Of a DNA stretch of 62,882 nt, positions 10,903-22,011 are shown piece by piece. Under the pieces are notes generated by a model. That model saw nothing but the letters and a program-made list of their open reading frames with translations. It searched no databases and had not been told where the DNA came from. Location of the stretch: contig PACC02000080.1 of NCBI GenBank assembly GCA_002699695.2, positions 1 to 62,882 of the forward strand. Direction: 5' to 3'. The position numbers were made by a program, and so were the translations under genes. Position 1 is the first letter of the stretch. Each line of letters opens with the position of its first letter. The DNA comes from Paracoccaceae bacterium (lineage in GTDB: Bacteria; Pseudomonadota; Alphaproteobacteria; Rhodobacterales; Rhodobacteraceae).

Positions 10903-12387
10903 TTAGCCAATTTCACCTTCGTAAATCTGTTTTTCGTCAGCTGGTGCAACTCTGAGAATATTCGTCGTTCCAGGTACATTGAAAGGTACCCCCGCTATTA
11001 CGATAATTTTGTCCTTGTCCTTTGCGAAACCATACGACCTAGCAGCCTTTGCAGCATTAACAACGGCCATCTTAAATCTGTTAAGTTCTTCAGTCACAAT
11101 ACAGTGAAGACCCCAGTTAAGTGCTATCCGCCTAGCGATACCGATTTTTGGAGTAAGTGCTATTATTGGAACTCGGGGTCTCTCCCGTGAAGTAAGCGCA
11201 GCTGTCGTTCCAGTATGTGTAAAACAACAAATAACCTTGATATTAGTAGTTTCAGCAACTTCTCTTGCCGCAACCGTTATAGCATCAGAAACACCCCTCT
11301 TTAATGGTGTTCTTGAAGATTCTATTTCTTGTCGATAAGTCTTTTCTTTTTCAACTTCAGTAGCAATACTGTTCATTGTTCTAACAGCTTCCACAGGATA
11401 ATGTCCTACAGCACTTTCTGCAGATAGCATTATTGCATCAGCTCCCTCATAAATCGCTTGTGCCACGTCAGACACCTCGGCCCTTGTTGGAACTGGTGAT
11501 GTTATCATACTCTCCATCATTTGTGTGGCCACTATGACTGGTTTACCAGAAGCCCGACACTGTCTAACAAGACGCTTTTGAATTGGGGGTAATGTTTCGA
11601 TAGGTAGCTCAACGCCAAGATCCCCTCTCGCTACCATTACCGCATCTGTTTCTTCGAGAATTTGATCAAAAGCCTCCACAGCAGATGGCTTTTCAATTTT
11701 TGCCAAAATTGCCGCTCTTCCTTTAATTAACTTTCTGGCATCCGTAATATCAGAAGCTCTTTGAACAAATGACAGCCCCAACCATTCAATACCTAGAGCA
11801 CAAACGAACTCCAAATCACTTCTATCCTTCTGCGAAAGAGCCGAGAGGGGTAAAACTTGATCTGGAACATTAATACCTTTTCTATCCGAAACTACACCCC
11901 CCACCACAACTTCAGTATCAACAAAGTCCTTACCAACTGCCTTGACTATCAATCGTATTTTTCCATCATTAACCAAAACGGTAGAGCCTATGTTTAGACC
12001 GTGGAAAACTGCAAAATCTGGCACATTTACCCGCTTAATATCTCCCAAAATATCTTTGTCATCAAATCTAAAAGATTTTCCTATAATTAACTCAACTTCT
12101 TGATCTTTAAATTTACCACACCTCAGCTTAGGGCCTTGTAAGTCTGCTAAAATACAAATTGGTCTGCCAAATTTTTCCTCAACGCTTCTTATAATCTGAT
12201 GTCTTTTCCTTATTTCATCATGTGTTCCATGACTCAAATTCAACCTGAAAACGTCCACCCCTTCTTCAAAAAGTTTTTCCACTATTTGCTCTGAACTAGA
12301 TGCTGGCCCTAAAGTGGCTACTATCTTAACGTTCCTATTTCTTCTCAATCCTATAGCCACAAAAAACCCTCGAAAAATCTTTACCAT
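10903..12387 (-). CDS. pyk: Pyruvate kinase
   Basis: RNVKIVATLGPASSS; AKIEKPSAVEAFDQILEETDAVMVARGDLGVELP; ATQMMESMITSPVPTRAEVSDVA. Confidence 0.97.
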   Translation of the reverse strand: MVKIFRGFFVAIGLRRNRNVKIVATLGPASSSEQIVEKLFEEGVDVFRLNLSHGTHDEIRKRHQIIRSVEEKFGRPICILADLQGPKLRCGKFKDQEVELIIGKSFRFDDKDILGDIKRVNVPDFAVFHGLNIGSTVLVNDGKIRLIVKAVGKDFVDTEVVVGGVVSDRKGINVPDQVLPLSALSQKDRSDLEFVCALGIEWLGLSFVQRASDITDARKLIKGRAAILAKIEKPSAVEAFDQILEETDAVMVARGDLGVELPIETLPPIQKRLVRQCRASGKPVIVATQMMESMITSPVPTRAEVSDVAQAIYEGADAIMLSAESAVGHYPVEAVRTMNSIATEVEKEKTYRQEIESSRTPLKRGVSDAITVAAREVAETTNIKVICCFTHTGTTAALTSRERPRVPIIALTPKIGIARRIALNWGLHCIVTEELNRFKMAVVNAAKAARSYGFAKDKDKIIVIAGVPFNVPGTTNILRVAPADEKQIYEGEIG

Positions 12388-12604
12388 CCATAATCAGCCT
12401 AAAGGCTCAAGTGGACAGTAGTGAAAATATTTAATAAATTAAAACTTTTTTTCATAGATTGAGACAAAGCTAAAGCATGTGATAAATAAGCACCTTGAAA
12501 AGGCGACTGTATTTTAGTTCACGATAATATAAAAGCATAACAAACTTGATTAACTATCCAGAGATCATTAAAGTAACATTACTCATATAAATCGGATAGT
12601 TGTA

Positions 12605-12910
12605 ATGGTTGAGAAAAAGAACGAAGTACTGGAGGCAGCTACATTCAGGCGGCTTTTAGATCACTTGTCAAAAAGAGTTGATGTGCAAAACCTGGATTTA
12701 ATGAATCTGGCTGGATTTTGTCGTAATTGTCTATCACGCTGGTATACTGAGGAAGCACAAAAAATTGGCCTGAAAATGGACAAAGAAAATGCCCAAGAAT
12801 TAGTCTATGGGATGCCTTACAAAACCTGGAAAGAAAAATACCAAACCAAAAAGTCTGAGAAAGAGATCGCACAGGTAATGAAAATGAATGATGAACCAAA
12901 TTCAAACTAG
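12605..12910 (+). CDS. DUF1244 family small protein
   Basis: FRRLLDHLSKRVDVQNLDLMNLAGFCRNCLSRWY...YGMPYKTWKEKYQ; adjacent to pyk, as commonly seen in alphaproteobacteria. Confidence 0.88.
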   Translation: MVEKKNEVLEAATFRRLLDHLSKRVDVQNLDLMNLAGFCRNCLSRWYTEEAQKIGLKMDKENAQELVYGMPYKTWKEKYQTKKSEKEIAQVMKMNDEPNSN

Positions 12911-13762
12911 CTCTTGTTTTATATTTTTAATGTAGATTTCTCTTAACTTCAAAGTATTGTTTCCAGGCTGACCAGATCCAATTTTACAGTCATCTATTTC
13001 CACTACAGGCAAAATAAATGTGGTAGATGAACATATAAAGGCTTCTTTTGAGTTCTTGGCTTCCTCTACTGAGAATGGTCTTTCTTCTATAATATAGCCA
13101 GAGCTTTTAGCATATTCAAATATAGTTTCCCTAGTAATGCCCGCCAAAATATCATTTGACAAAGCAGTAGTAATCAATTTTCCATCCCTAGAAAGAATGA
13201 AAGTATTATTTGAGCTACCCTCAGAAACAAAACCATCTTTTACAAACCAAGCTTCATCTTTCCCCTGATTCAATGCTTTTTGCTTAACCATAGAAGCATA
13301 GAGAAGTTGGGTGCTTTTAATGTCAGATCTACCCCATCGCAAATCAGGGAAAGAAATGACTCTTAATCCTGTATCTAATTTCTGATTATCTATTAAGCTC
13401 TTTTCTTGAGTAAAAAGGACTATAGTAGGCTTTACAGTCGTTCTGTCAGGAAAAGCAAAATCACGATCAGCAGCTCCACGGGTAATTTGCAAATAAACTA
13501 AACCCTCTTGCACTTCATTGAGCTCAAGAAGTTTTCTGTGAACTTCTAAGAGGTGGTCATTAGACATATCCAGATCTATGCCTATTTCGCCTAAAGATCT
13601 CCTCATTCTGCGTGTATGGCCTTCCCAAGAAACTAACTTTTTCTCTATCACTGCAGTAACTTCATAAACTGAATCACTAAATAAAAATCCCCTGTCAAAC
13701 ACGGACACCTTAGCATCCATCTCATCCACGTATGCACCGTCAACAAAAACTGTTCGAGCCAT
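12902..13762 (-). CDS. Class IV aminotransferase, D-amino acid transaminase-like
   Basis: MARTVFVDGAYVDEMDAKVSVFDRGFLFSDSVYEV; catalytic-Lys region SDIKSTQLLYASMVKQKA; EGSSNNTFIL. Confidence 0.88.
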   Translation of the reverse strand: MARTVFVDGAYVDEMDAKVSVFDRGFLFSDSVYEVTAVIEKKLVSWEGHTRRMRRSLGEIGIDLDMSNDHLLEVHRKLLELNEVQEGLVYLQITRGAADRDFAFPDRTTVKPTIVLFTQEKSLIDNQKLDTGLRVISFPDLRWGRSDIKSTQLLYASMVKQKALNQGKDEAWFVKDGFVSEGSSNNTFILSRDGKLITTALSNDILAGITRETIFEYAKSSGYIIEERPFSVEEAKNSKEAFICSSTTFILPVVEIDDCKIGSGQPGNNTLKLREIYIKNIKQELV

Positions 13763-13926
13763 ATCCTATCCTTCTAAAACCTAAACTGCACAAAATTTAT
13801 TATCCTACCACCAAACTACTAGTGGATAACCATTTGGCAAGACTAATATTTGAAGTTAGTATTGATCATTATTTGAAAAAATTTTATCAAGTAACGTTTA
13901 TGTAAATCAAAAGGATTGTATATTTC

Positions 13927-15114
13927 ATGACTGAAGAAGTAGTTATATTGTCAGGTGCAAGAACTGCCATTGGTAGTTTTGGGGGTTCACTCAAATCTGT
14001 TTCTCCAATTGATCTTGGTACATTTGTAGCAAAAGAAGCTATCAAGAATTCTGGGATTGAAAAGGAAAGAATAGAGCATGTAGTTTTTGGTCACGTAATC
14101 AATACAGAACCAAAAGACATGTACTTGTCTAGAGTGATCTCATTAAACGCGGGCATTCCGATAAGCGTAGTTTCTATGAATGTAAACCGCCTATGCGGTT
14201 CGGGACTTCAAGCATTAGTTTCTGTAATACAATCACTAGCATTAGGAGATGCGGAATTTGGGCTCGCAGGTGGTGCAGAAAACATGAGTAAATCACCCCA
14301 TATAATTAAATCAAATAGATGGGGGAAAAGGATGGGCGACTCTATGGTCGAAGATATGATGCTAGGAGCATTAAACTGTCCATTTGATACGGGTCACATG
14401 GGAATTACTGCAGAAAATGTCGCTAAAGAGTATGACATTTCTCGGCAAATGCAGGATGATTTTTCTTTAGAGAGTCAGGCTAGAGCGGCAAATGCCATTT
14501 CAAAGGGTCATTTCTCAAGCCAAATAGTACCAATAGAAATTGGAAAAGATTCCAAGAAAAGCTCCTTTGCATTAGATGAACACCCCAAGGATACAAACAA
14601 ACAAAATCTTTTATCTCTGAAGCCAGTATTTAAAAAAGATGGGACTGTCACTGCTGGTAACTCTTCCGGTCTCAACGATGGTGCAGCCGCTGTAGTCTTA
14701 GGAACTGCAAATGCTTCTAATGCTTTAGGGCTCAAGATTAGAGCCAAAATAAGGGGTTACGCTCATTCTGGCGTTAGACCAGAGGTTATGGGGATTGGGC
14801 CTATCATTGCCGTGAAGAAATTACTCAAGAAAACAGGTTTATCCACCCAAGATTTTGACGTTATTGAAAGCAATGAGGCTTTTGCTGCACAAGCCTGTGC
14901 AGTCTCACAGGAATTAAATTTCGATCCCAAAATAGTTAATCCAAATGGTGGGGCAATAGCATTGGGCCATCCGATTGGCGCCACAGGAACTATTCTCGTC
15001 ATAAAAGCCATTCACGAATTAGAAAGATTAGATGGGTCTTTAGGACTAATCACAATGTGCATAGGCGGTGGCCAGGGAATAGCTTTGGCGATTGAACGCC
15101 CACAATTTCATTGA
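13927..15114 (+). CDS. Acetyl-CoA acetyltransferase (thiolase)
   Basis: VNRLCGSGLQALV active-site Cys; NPNGGAIALGHPIGATG; MCIGGGQGIALAIER. Confidence 0.94.
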   Translation: MTEEVVILSGARTAIGSFGGSLKSVSPIDLGTFVAKEAIKNSGIEKERIEHVVFGHVINTEPKDMYLSRVISLNAGIPISVVSMNVNRLCGSGLQALVSVIQSLALGDAEFGLAGGAENMSKSPHIIKSNRWGKRMGDSMVEDMMLGALNCPFDTGHMGITAENVAKEYDISRQMQDDFSLESQARAANAISKGHFSSQIVPIEIGKDSKKSSFALDEHPKDTNKQNLLSLKPVFKKDGTVTAGNSSGLNDGAAAVVLGTANASNALGLKIRAKIRGYAHSGVRPEVMGIGPIIAVKKLLKKTGLSTQDFDVIESNEAFAAQACAVSQELNFDPKIVNPNGGAIALGHPIGATGTILVIKAIHELERLDGSLGLITMCIGGGQGIALAIERPQFH

Positions 15115-15121
15115 GCTTCAG

Positions 15122-15919
15122 CTAAAGTCCTCCAATAAACTTAACCAATTTATCTTGAAATGATTTTGGTTGTTCAACGTGAGGCCAATGACCAGCCCGA
15201 TTAATTTCCTCAATAGAGTTTTGCGGAAAATACTTTTTTATTTCTGAGATGCTTTTTCCTGAAATGTAAGAGGATTCTTGCCCTTTAAGGAAAAGTGTTT
15301 GGCCTAAGAATTGGTTTTGATATTGTGGAAATGACATTATTAGCCTTATATTTTTTTCAATAGACTGAAGATTCAATTGCCAATCATAATTGCCACTTTC
15401 TTTACGAATCATATTTTGTAATAAGAAGCTCCTAATTTTTTTATCTGAAATGTGGTCTGATAGAATTTGGTCAGCTTGACTACGGGAATTTATTTTAGCC
15501 AAATCTAATTGCTTCATCCCCCAGATAAAGCCTATAAAATCGGAATGACAATAAGCAACGGGACCAATATCAACCACCGCAAGCTTACCAAAATTGTGAG
15601 GATTTATTAAACTAGCACTCATAACTGCTTTCCCCCCCATAGAGTGTCCCACAAGATCCACTTTTTGCCCAAAATAATCAGCTAATTTAATCAAATCTTG
15701 ACCTAACGATAGGTAATCATGACTTTTAGACCAGAATGATGAACCATGATTTCTGAGGTCAATTGCGACTACATGTCGATTAAGTCTTTCACTTAATACC
15801 TTTGCCGTATTAACCCAATTTCTTTTCGATCCAAAAAGACCGTGCGTTAAGAAGACTATATTCTTTTCCTTCACCCCGTTTCCAAGAAATTCTATGTAGC
15901 TTAAAGGAGGATAAGACAT
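15122..15919 (-). CDS. Alpha/beta hydrolase (start chosen at ATG 15919; the ORF track extends to a TTG at 15997)
   Basis: LTHGLFGSKRNW, VDLVGHSMGGKAVM nucleophile elbow, RAGHWPHVEQP catalytic His. Confidence 0.85.
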   Translation of the reverse strand: MSYPPLSYIEFLGNGVKEKNIVFLTHGLFGSKRNWVNTAKVLSERLNRHVVAIDLRNHGSSFWSKSHDYLSLGQDLIKLADYFGQKVDLVGHSMGGKAVMSASLINPHNFGKLAVVDIGPVAYCHSDFIGFIWGMKQLDLAKINSRSQADQILSDHISDKKIRSFLLQNMIRKESGNYDWQLNLQSIEKNIRLIMSFPQYQNQFLGQTLFLKGQESSYISGKSISEIKKYFPQNSIEEINRAGHWPHVEQPKSFQDKLVKFIGGL

Positions 15920-15990
15920 GGGATTTCCACTCAACCAAGATGAGAGCCATTTGACCCAATTACAATTAAAGAATCTGAGCCTATCAATTT

Positions 15991-17175
15991 CTACCAAGCT
16001 GCTTTGTATATCTTTTCTGCATCTGCTGCAGTGATAGTTTTGGGGTTATTTACTAGCAAACGTTCTTGCTTCATGGCCTCCTTGGCCATTTCTCTACAGG
16101 CTTTTTCAGGAATGTTTAGTTCTCGTAATCTTGTAGGCAAGTTCAAATGCTTACTTAAAGTAATGAATTCTTCTGCAAATGATTTCACACGTTGATCTAA
16201 ATCATCCATATTTTCAAGAACTGGGAAAATAATGCCCGCTAGTTTTCCATAAGCCTCTTTGGTTGCAGGCACGTGCATGTTAAACCTAATCAAGTGCGGT
16301 AAAAGTAATGCATTCGATAGCCCATGGGAAACTTTATACTTGCCGCCTAGGGGATAGGCTAATGCGTGCACGCCAGCTACAGGGGAGTTAGCAAAGGATA
16401 TCCCTGCAAGCATTGATCCGTATAGCATGTTACTTCTAGAAACTCGGTCTGACTTGGGACTTTTTACGGCTGATACTATTGAGTTCCCTAACAAAGCAAG
16501 TGCCTCCACTGCCAAATTCTGGGAAAGAAGATTATTGTTTTGATTTTTAGATGTGAATGCTTCAATTGCATGCACCATTGCATCAATACCAGTTGTAGCA
16601 GTTATCGTTGGAGGAAGATCCATCGTAAGAGAAGGGTCCAAGATAGCAAGATCCGGAATAATTACTGCGGACGAGACACCTCTTTTCTCTCTATTCTCTA
16701 CTGTAATAATTGAAACTGGAGTGACCTCTGAACCGGTACCAGCAGTCGTTGGTACCAATATCAAGGGCAGTCGTGGACCTTTCACTTTGTTGACGCCCCA
16801 TATGCTTTCGATGTTCTCTCCTGAGCCTAGAACCAAAGCAGTCAATTTTGCCACATCCATTGGCGATCCTCCGCCAAATCCTAAAATACCTGTTGCAAGA
16901 AATCCCGCACCTGAATCAATAGCCATTTCTAGATTTCTTAAAGTTGGATCTTGTTCTACTTGATTAAAGATCCTTACTTCTGTTCCTCTATTAATCAAAT
17001 TATCTACTAACGGCTTGTACAAACCAATCTTTGACAATCCTGGATCAGAAATAATCAACAACCTAGGCCCCAGTATCTTTATTATTTCTTCAGAATGAGC
17101 CAAGACACTATCCCAGCCAAATCGAAGCCCCTTTACTGTGTTGAAAACAAAATTACCTACGTCTCTATCATCCAT
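15991..17175 (-). CDS. Iron-containing alcohol dehydrogenase
   Basis: GFGGGSPMDVAKL; VPTTAGTGSEVTP; GIDAMVHAIEAF; GVHALAYPLGGKYKVSHGLSNALLLP metal-ligand motifs intact. Confidence 0.93.
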   Translation of the reverse strand: MDDRDVGNFVFNTVKGLRFGWDSVLAHSEEIIKILGPRLLIISDPGLSKIGLYKPLVDNLINRGTEVRIFNQVEQDPTLRNLEMAIDSGAGFLATGILGFGGGSPMDVAKLTALVLGSGENIESIWGVNKVKGPRLPLILVPTTAGTGSEVTPVSIITVENREKRGVSSAVIIPDLAILDPSLTMDLPPTITATTGIDAMVHAIEAFTSKNQNNNLLSQNLAVEALALLGNSIVSAVKSPKSDRVSRSNMLYGSMLAGISFANSPVAGVHALAYPLGGKYKVSHGLSNALLLPHLIRFNMHVPATKEAYGKLAGIIFPVLENMDDLDQRVKSFAEEFITLSKHLNLPTRLRELNIPEKACREMAKEAMKQERLLVNNPKTITAADAEKIYKAAW

Positions 17176-17351
17176 ATTGTATAGATTTTCTCTTGATCCA
17201 AATAATTAACAGTTATCATAGCTTCATTCACTGAGTTTTTGCAAACTGTAATATAAAATGGGACCTCATAATAAGTATTGATTCTAAATTTTAGTTGCTA
17301 CCCTTAAAAAAATTAGTTACCTCAATCACTAAATATAGGAGACTTTAACCG

Positions 17352-18578
17352 ATGAATCATAAACCGAAAAAAGTGGTTCTAGCATATTCAGGAGGTCTTG
17401 ATACTTCCATCATATTAAAATGGCTTCAAGTTAATTATAATGCTGAGGTTATAACTTTTACTGCTGATCTTGGTCAAAATGAAGAATTAGAACCTGCCAA
17501 AAATAAAGCCATAATGCTGGGAGTAGATCCAAAAAATGTTTTTGTTGAAGACTTGCGAGAAGAATTTGTAGAGGAATTCGTCTTTCCTATGTTTAGGGCA
17601 AATACACAATACGAAGGCCACTATCTTTTGGGAACAGCTATTGCAAGACCTTTAATAGCTAAAAGACTTATTGAAATAGCAGATTTTGTGGGCGCTGATG
17701 CCGTAGCACACGGTGCTACTGGAAAAGGAAATGACCAAGTTCGGTTCGAATTATCATGCTACGCCTTAAACCCTGATATCAACATCATCAGTCCCTGGAG
17801 AGAATGGGATTTAACCAGTAGGACTAAACTTTTAGAATTTGCTGAAAATCACCAAATTCCAATATCTAGAGACAAAAGAGGTGAAGCTCCTTTTTCCGTT
17901 GATGCAAATCTATTGCATACCTCTTCGGAAGGAAAGATCTTGGAAGATCCGAGTGAAATCGCTCCAGAATACGTTTACCAAAGAACAGTCTCTCCAGAGG
18001 ACGCTCCGGATCAATCCGAACTTGTAAAAATTGATTTCAACTTAGGTAATATGATTTCCATAAATGGTATAGTCAAAAAGAAACACGAATTATTAGAAGA
18101 ACTAAACCGCCTTGGAAGCAAGCATGGTATTGGTCGGTTAGATTTGGTGGAAGGAAGATTCATTGGCATGAAATCTAGAGGGGTTTATGAAACTCCTGGT
18201 GGAACAATTTTGCTTGAAGCGCATAGGGCCATTGAAAGCATAACTCTTGATCAAGGCGCATCCCACCTGAAGGATGAATTAATGCCGAAATATGCAGAAT
18301 TAATTTATAATGGTCTGTGGTATTCCCCAGAAAGAGAGATGTTACAGGCTTTAATTGACCAAAGCCAAAATTATGTGGAGGGCACGGCAACACTTAAGTT
18401 GTATAAAGGTAACGTACAGACCATAGCCAGAAATTCTAGATCAAGCTTATATTCTGAAAAACATGTGACCTTTGAGGAAGATGATGGTGTTTACAACCAA
18501 GAAGATGCCACTGGTTTCATTAAACTTAATGCCCTAAGATTGAAGATGTTAGCGAGACGCAAACTAAAAGCTAACTAG
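17352..18578 (+). CDS. argG: Argininosuccinate synthase
   Basis: [52 protein letters not shown]. Confidence 0.97.
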   Translation: MNHKPKKVVLAYSGGLDTSIILKWLQVNYNAEVITFTADLGQNEELEPAKNKAIMLGVDPKNVFVEDLREEFVEEFVFPMFRANTQYEGHYLLGTAIARPLIAKRLIEIADFVGADAVAHGATGKGNDQVRFELSCYALNPDINIISPWREWDLTSRTKLLEFAENHQIPISRDKRGEAPFSVDANLLHTSSEGKILEDPSEIAPEYVYQRTVSPEDAPDQSELVKIDFNLGNMISINGIVKKKHELLEELNRLGSKHGIGRLDLVEGRFIGMKSRGVYETPGGTILLEAHRAIESITLDQGASHLKDELMPKYAELIYNGLWYSPEREMLQALIDQSQNYVEGTATLKLYKGNVQTIARNSRSSLYSEKHVTFEEDDGVYNQEDATGFIKLNALRLKMLARRKLKAN

Positions 18579-18605
18579 ACCAACGCTACCCGAAAAAGAA
18601 TACCA

Positions 18606-18884
18606 CTAATAAAAATTATTGGATATAATTACTCTTACGGCAAATATTACAAATAATAATAAAGCAGGAGCAAGATCAAACCCAATAGTATTGGGTAAAA
18701 AAGACCTAACTCTTGAGTAAATCGGTTCCATGATATTTCTAATAGAAATCCAAAGCTGTGATACTATTTGATTTCTTTTATCTAGGACGCCAAACTGGAT
18801 TAAAAACGATAAGATTACATCAAAGATGATCAAAAATGAAAAGATGTTTAATATTGCAGAAAGAATTTGAAAAAGAGATGTCAT
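18606..18884 (-). CDS. YggT family integral membrane protein
   Basis: Two hydrophobic segments; QIVSQLWISIRNIMEPIYSRVRSFLPNTIGFDLAPALLLFVI. Confidence 0.85.
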   Translation of the reverse strand: MTSLFQILSAILNIFSFLIIFDVILSFLIQFGVLDKRNQIVSQLWISIRNIMEPIYSRVRSFLPNTIGFDLAPALLLFVIFAVRVIISNNFY

Positions 18885-18999
18885 TTTAAAAATACAATTT
18901 ACATATGAATGATCTTAACAATACAATACACCAAAATGCCTAAAAGTTTCAACATGACAAAAATAGCCCCTAAAAAATAGAGTATACTGTCTTAGTAGC

Positions 19000-19956
19000 A
19001 TGCCCTTATCTCTGATCCGACCGTATGAACCATCCTATCTAAAAATGCAAAATCATGCAAATTTGAGAATCTTCCTACTCAGTATAATATTTTCGATTTT
19101 TTTTCCTATTGTTTCATACCCTGAAGCATTTGATTCATGGAGCTTGGAACCATTTGGGTATCAAATTTTATATGAAAAAGCTTCTGATTTTGGTGGTTTT
19201 TCTGGAATTTCAGTTTCCTCTAATGGAAAGAAATTTGTGGCGATCAGTGACAGAGCTAATTATTTCAATGGTGAAATGATTAGAAATGGCAAAGGAAAAT
19301 TGATAAATGTTAGGATTCTAGATCATGGGAAAATCCTTAACAGTAAAGGTAAAGAGCTATCCGGTAAAAACACCGATAGTGAATCAATTGTAAGATCTCC
19401 TGAAGATGGATATTATGTGTCCTTTGAATCTAATAATAGAATAATGTTTCATGAGAACTTAAAGTCCCCAGGACAATTCTTACCCAAACACCCTGACTTC
19501 AGGAGATTAATGTTTAATGATGGGATTGAAGCACTTGCAGTAAATAATTCTGGCGAACTTTACGCTATTCCTGAATTACCCCCTAAAGGACATAGGGATC
19601 ATCCTATTTATAAATTGAAAGAAGACAAATGGATAGTAATTAACAATATTAAAATAAATGAAGGGTTTAAAATAACTGATGCAGAATTCATTGATGACAA
19701 AAACTTAATATTACTTGAAAGAAAATTCACCTTCTTAGATGGTTTTCAAACGCGCATAAAAAGAATACTCTTTGAGAAGGATGAAATCAAAAGTATACAG
19801 GTTTTATTGGAAAGTGAGCCCTGGAAATTTTCTAACCTGGAAGGCCTCTCCAAATGGAAAGATGAATATGGAAATACCTATCTCACAGTGATATCAGATA
19901 ATCAATTTTCACCATTACTAAAAACTGAAATTAGAGAATTCTTGTTAGTTAGGTGA
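19000..19956 (+). CDS. Esterase-like activity of phytase family protein, predicted secreted
   Basis: Signal-peptide-like N-term (FLLSIIFSIFFPIVSYPEA); FGGFSGISVSSNGKKFVAISDRANYF; SNLEGLSKWKDEYGNTYLTVISDNQF. A second ATG at 19045 may be the true start. Confidence 0.75.
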   Translation: MPLSLIRPYEPSYLKMQNHANLRIFLLSIIFSIFFPIVSYPEAFDSWSLEPFGYQILYEKASDFGGFSGISVSSNGKKFVAISDRANYFNGEMIRNGKGKLINVRILDHGKILNSKGKELSGKNTDSESIVRSPEDGYYVSFESNNRIMFHENLKSPGQFLPKHPDFRRLMFNDGIEALAVNNSGELYAIPELPPKGHRDHPIYKLKEDKWIVINNIKINEGFKITDAEFIDDKNLILLERKFTFLDGFQTRIKRILFEKDEIKSIQVLLESEPWKFSNLEGLSKWKDEYGNTYLTVISDNQFSPLLKTEIREFLLVR

Positions 19957-19990
19957 AAGAAAGAAATATAGTTTATGAGGAAAGACAAAA

Positions 19991-20821
19991 ATGATCGATA
20001 TTACATTAGAGAAAACGATCAATACAGCATGGGAAACCAAAGAAAATATATCAGCTAAAACTACTGGACCTGTGAGAGAAGCCATCTTGCACACCTTAGA
20101 TCTCTTAGGAAAAGGTAAGCTACGCGTGGCAGAACCAAATGGGAATGGGGATTGGAAAGTTAATCAGTGGGCAAAAAAAGCCGTGCTATTAAGTTTTCGT
20201 CTAAATGATATGAATATGCAGGCTGGAGGACCACAAGGTGCATCATGGTGGGATAAAGTTGACAGCAAGTTTTTGGGCTGGTCCAAAGAAAATTGGGAGA
20301 ATGCTGGGTTTAGAGCGGTTCCAAACTGTATTGTTCGTAAATCTGCATATATTGCTCCAGGAGTAGTACTCATGCCAAGTTTTGTAAATCTTGGAGCTTA
20401 TGTTGATGCTGGCGCGATGGTAGACACGTGGGCAACAGTCGGCTCTTGTGCACAAATAGGTAAAAATGTCCACTTATCTGGAGGAGTTGGGATTGGCGGT
20501 GTCTTAGAACCAATGCAAGCAACACCAACTATTATAGAAGATGATTGTTTCATAGGAGCAAGATCTGAAGTTGTAGAAGGTTGTATAGTTAGAAAAGGAG
20601 CTGTACTAGGAATGGGCGTTTTCATTGGAAAATCAACAAAGATTGTTGATAGAGATACCAATGAAATTCTATTTGGTGAGGTTCCGCCTTACTCTGTAGT
20701 TGTAGCCGGATCTTTACCTTCCAACAAAGGCGGTCCAAACCTTTATTGCGCTGTAATTGTCAAACGAGTTGATGCAAAAACAAGATCAAAGACATCGATT
20801 AATGAGTTGCTTAGGGATTAG
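19991..20821 (+). CDS. dapD: 2,3,4,5-tetrahydropyridine-2,6-dicarboxylate N-succinyltransferase
   Basis: Hexapeptide repeat core; [59 protein letters not shown]. Confidence 0.97.
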   Translation: MIDITLEKTINTAWETKENISAKTTGPVREAILHTLDLLGKGKLRVAEPNGNGDWKVNQWAKKAVLLSFRLNDMNMQAGGPQGASWWDKVDSKFLGWSKENWENAGFRAVPNCIVRKSAYIAPGVVLMPSFVNLGAYVDAGAMVDTWATVGSCAQIGKNVHLSGGVGIGGVLEPMQATPTIIEDDCFIGARSEVVEGCIVRKGAVLGMGVFIGKSTKIVDRDTNEILFGEVPPYSVVVAGSLPSNKGGPNLYCAVIVKRVDAKTRSKTSINELLRD

Positions 20822-20839
20822 CATGATTGTGAGGAAGGG

Positions 20840-21994
20840 ATGATAGACGTTGTTGAACTAACAGCAAAGCTTATTCAATGCCCAACTGTGACTCCAAGAG
20901 AAGCGGGCGCTCTAAAACTTATAGGAAAGCTATTTGAGAATACCGATTTTAAAATCCACAGTATCGATAGAGGTGGCATATCAAACCTTTTCTTGAGGTG
21001 GGGGGAAAAGAACCTACCTACTCTTGGATTTTCTGGTCACATAGATGTAGTGCCCCCTGGAAATCTTGCCAAATGGGAGTACGAACCATTTTCTGGAAAA
21101 ATTGTAGGAAATGTTCTCTTTGGTAGGGGGGCAGTGGATATGAAATCAGCAGTTGCGGCCTTTTGTCTAGCAGCAATCAAATATTCAAAAAAGTCACAAC
21201 CTGATTTTTCAATTGCCTTAATGATTACAGGAGACGAAGAAGGAGAAGCAAAAGATGGAACGCAGGCCATTCTGGATTGGATGACTGATAATGATCAACG
21301 TATCGACCATTGCATTGTTGGTGAACCAACCTGCCCAAAAACTTTTGGTGAAGTAATGAAAATTGGAAGAAAAGGATCGATGACCTGTACCTTTAAAATT
21401 ACTGGAAAACAAGGTCACTCGGCTTACCCGCATCTTGCAATAAACCCAATTAATGCTGCTATGGAATTACTAAACCATTTAATTAGAACTGAGCTTGATA
21501 ATGGTTCAAAATTCTTCGAACCATCAACTCTGGTAATAACCTCTATATCTGCCAACAATAATACAAATAACGTAATTCCCTCAGAAGTAACAACCTCCAT
21601 CAACATTAGATTTAATGATAATCATACTAGCGATCAGCTAACTCAAAAAATTAAGAAATTAAGCCAAGAAATTAGTAATAAAACAAAAACGCATGTTGAT
21701 TTAGATTTTAGGGTTTCGGGTGAACCCTTTTATACAGAGCCAACTAATCTTGCTAAATTAGTAAAACAAAGTGTAAAAAAAATTACTGGCGTTGAGCCTG
21801 CATTTTCTACCTCTGGGGGAACTTCAGACGCTCGATTTATATACAAAAAGTGTCCCGTAGTCGAATTTGGCCTCGTTGGAGAAAAAATGCACTCAATTAA
21901 TGAATCAGTGGAAATATCACAAATATTTGAACTGGAAGAAATTTATTTGGATCTTATTAATGAACACGCTCGTCACTTCAAGAATTCATTTTAG
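20840..21994 (+). CDS. dapE: Succinyl-diaminopimelate desuccinylase
   Basis: LGFSGHIDVVPPGN; RGAVDMKSAVAAF; TGDEEGEAKDGT; STSGGTSDARFIYKKCPVVEFGLVGEKMHSINESVE; directly follows dapD. Confidence 0.96.
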   Translation: MIDVVELTAKLIQCPTVTPREAGALKLIGKLFENTDFKIHSIDRGGISNLFLRWGEKNLPTLGFSGHIDVVPPGNLAKWEYEPFSGKIVGNVLFGRGAVDMKSAVAAFCLAAIKYSKKSQPDFSIALMITGDEEGEAKDGTQAILDWMTDNDQRIDHCIVGEPTCPKTFGEVMKIGRKGSMTCTFKITGKQGHSAYPHLAINPINAAMELLNHLIRTELDNGSKFFEPSTLVITSISANNNTNNVIPSEVTTSINIRFNDNHTSDQLTQKIKKLSQEISNKTKTHVDLDFRVSGEPFYTEPTNLAKLVKQSVKKITGVEPAFSTSGGTSDARFIYKKCPVVEFGLVGEKMHSINESVEISQIFELEEIYLDLINEHARHFKNSF

Positions 21995-22011
21995 AATATG
22001 AGGAAATTGAC

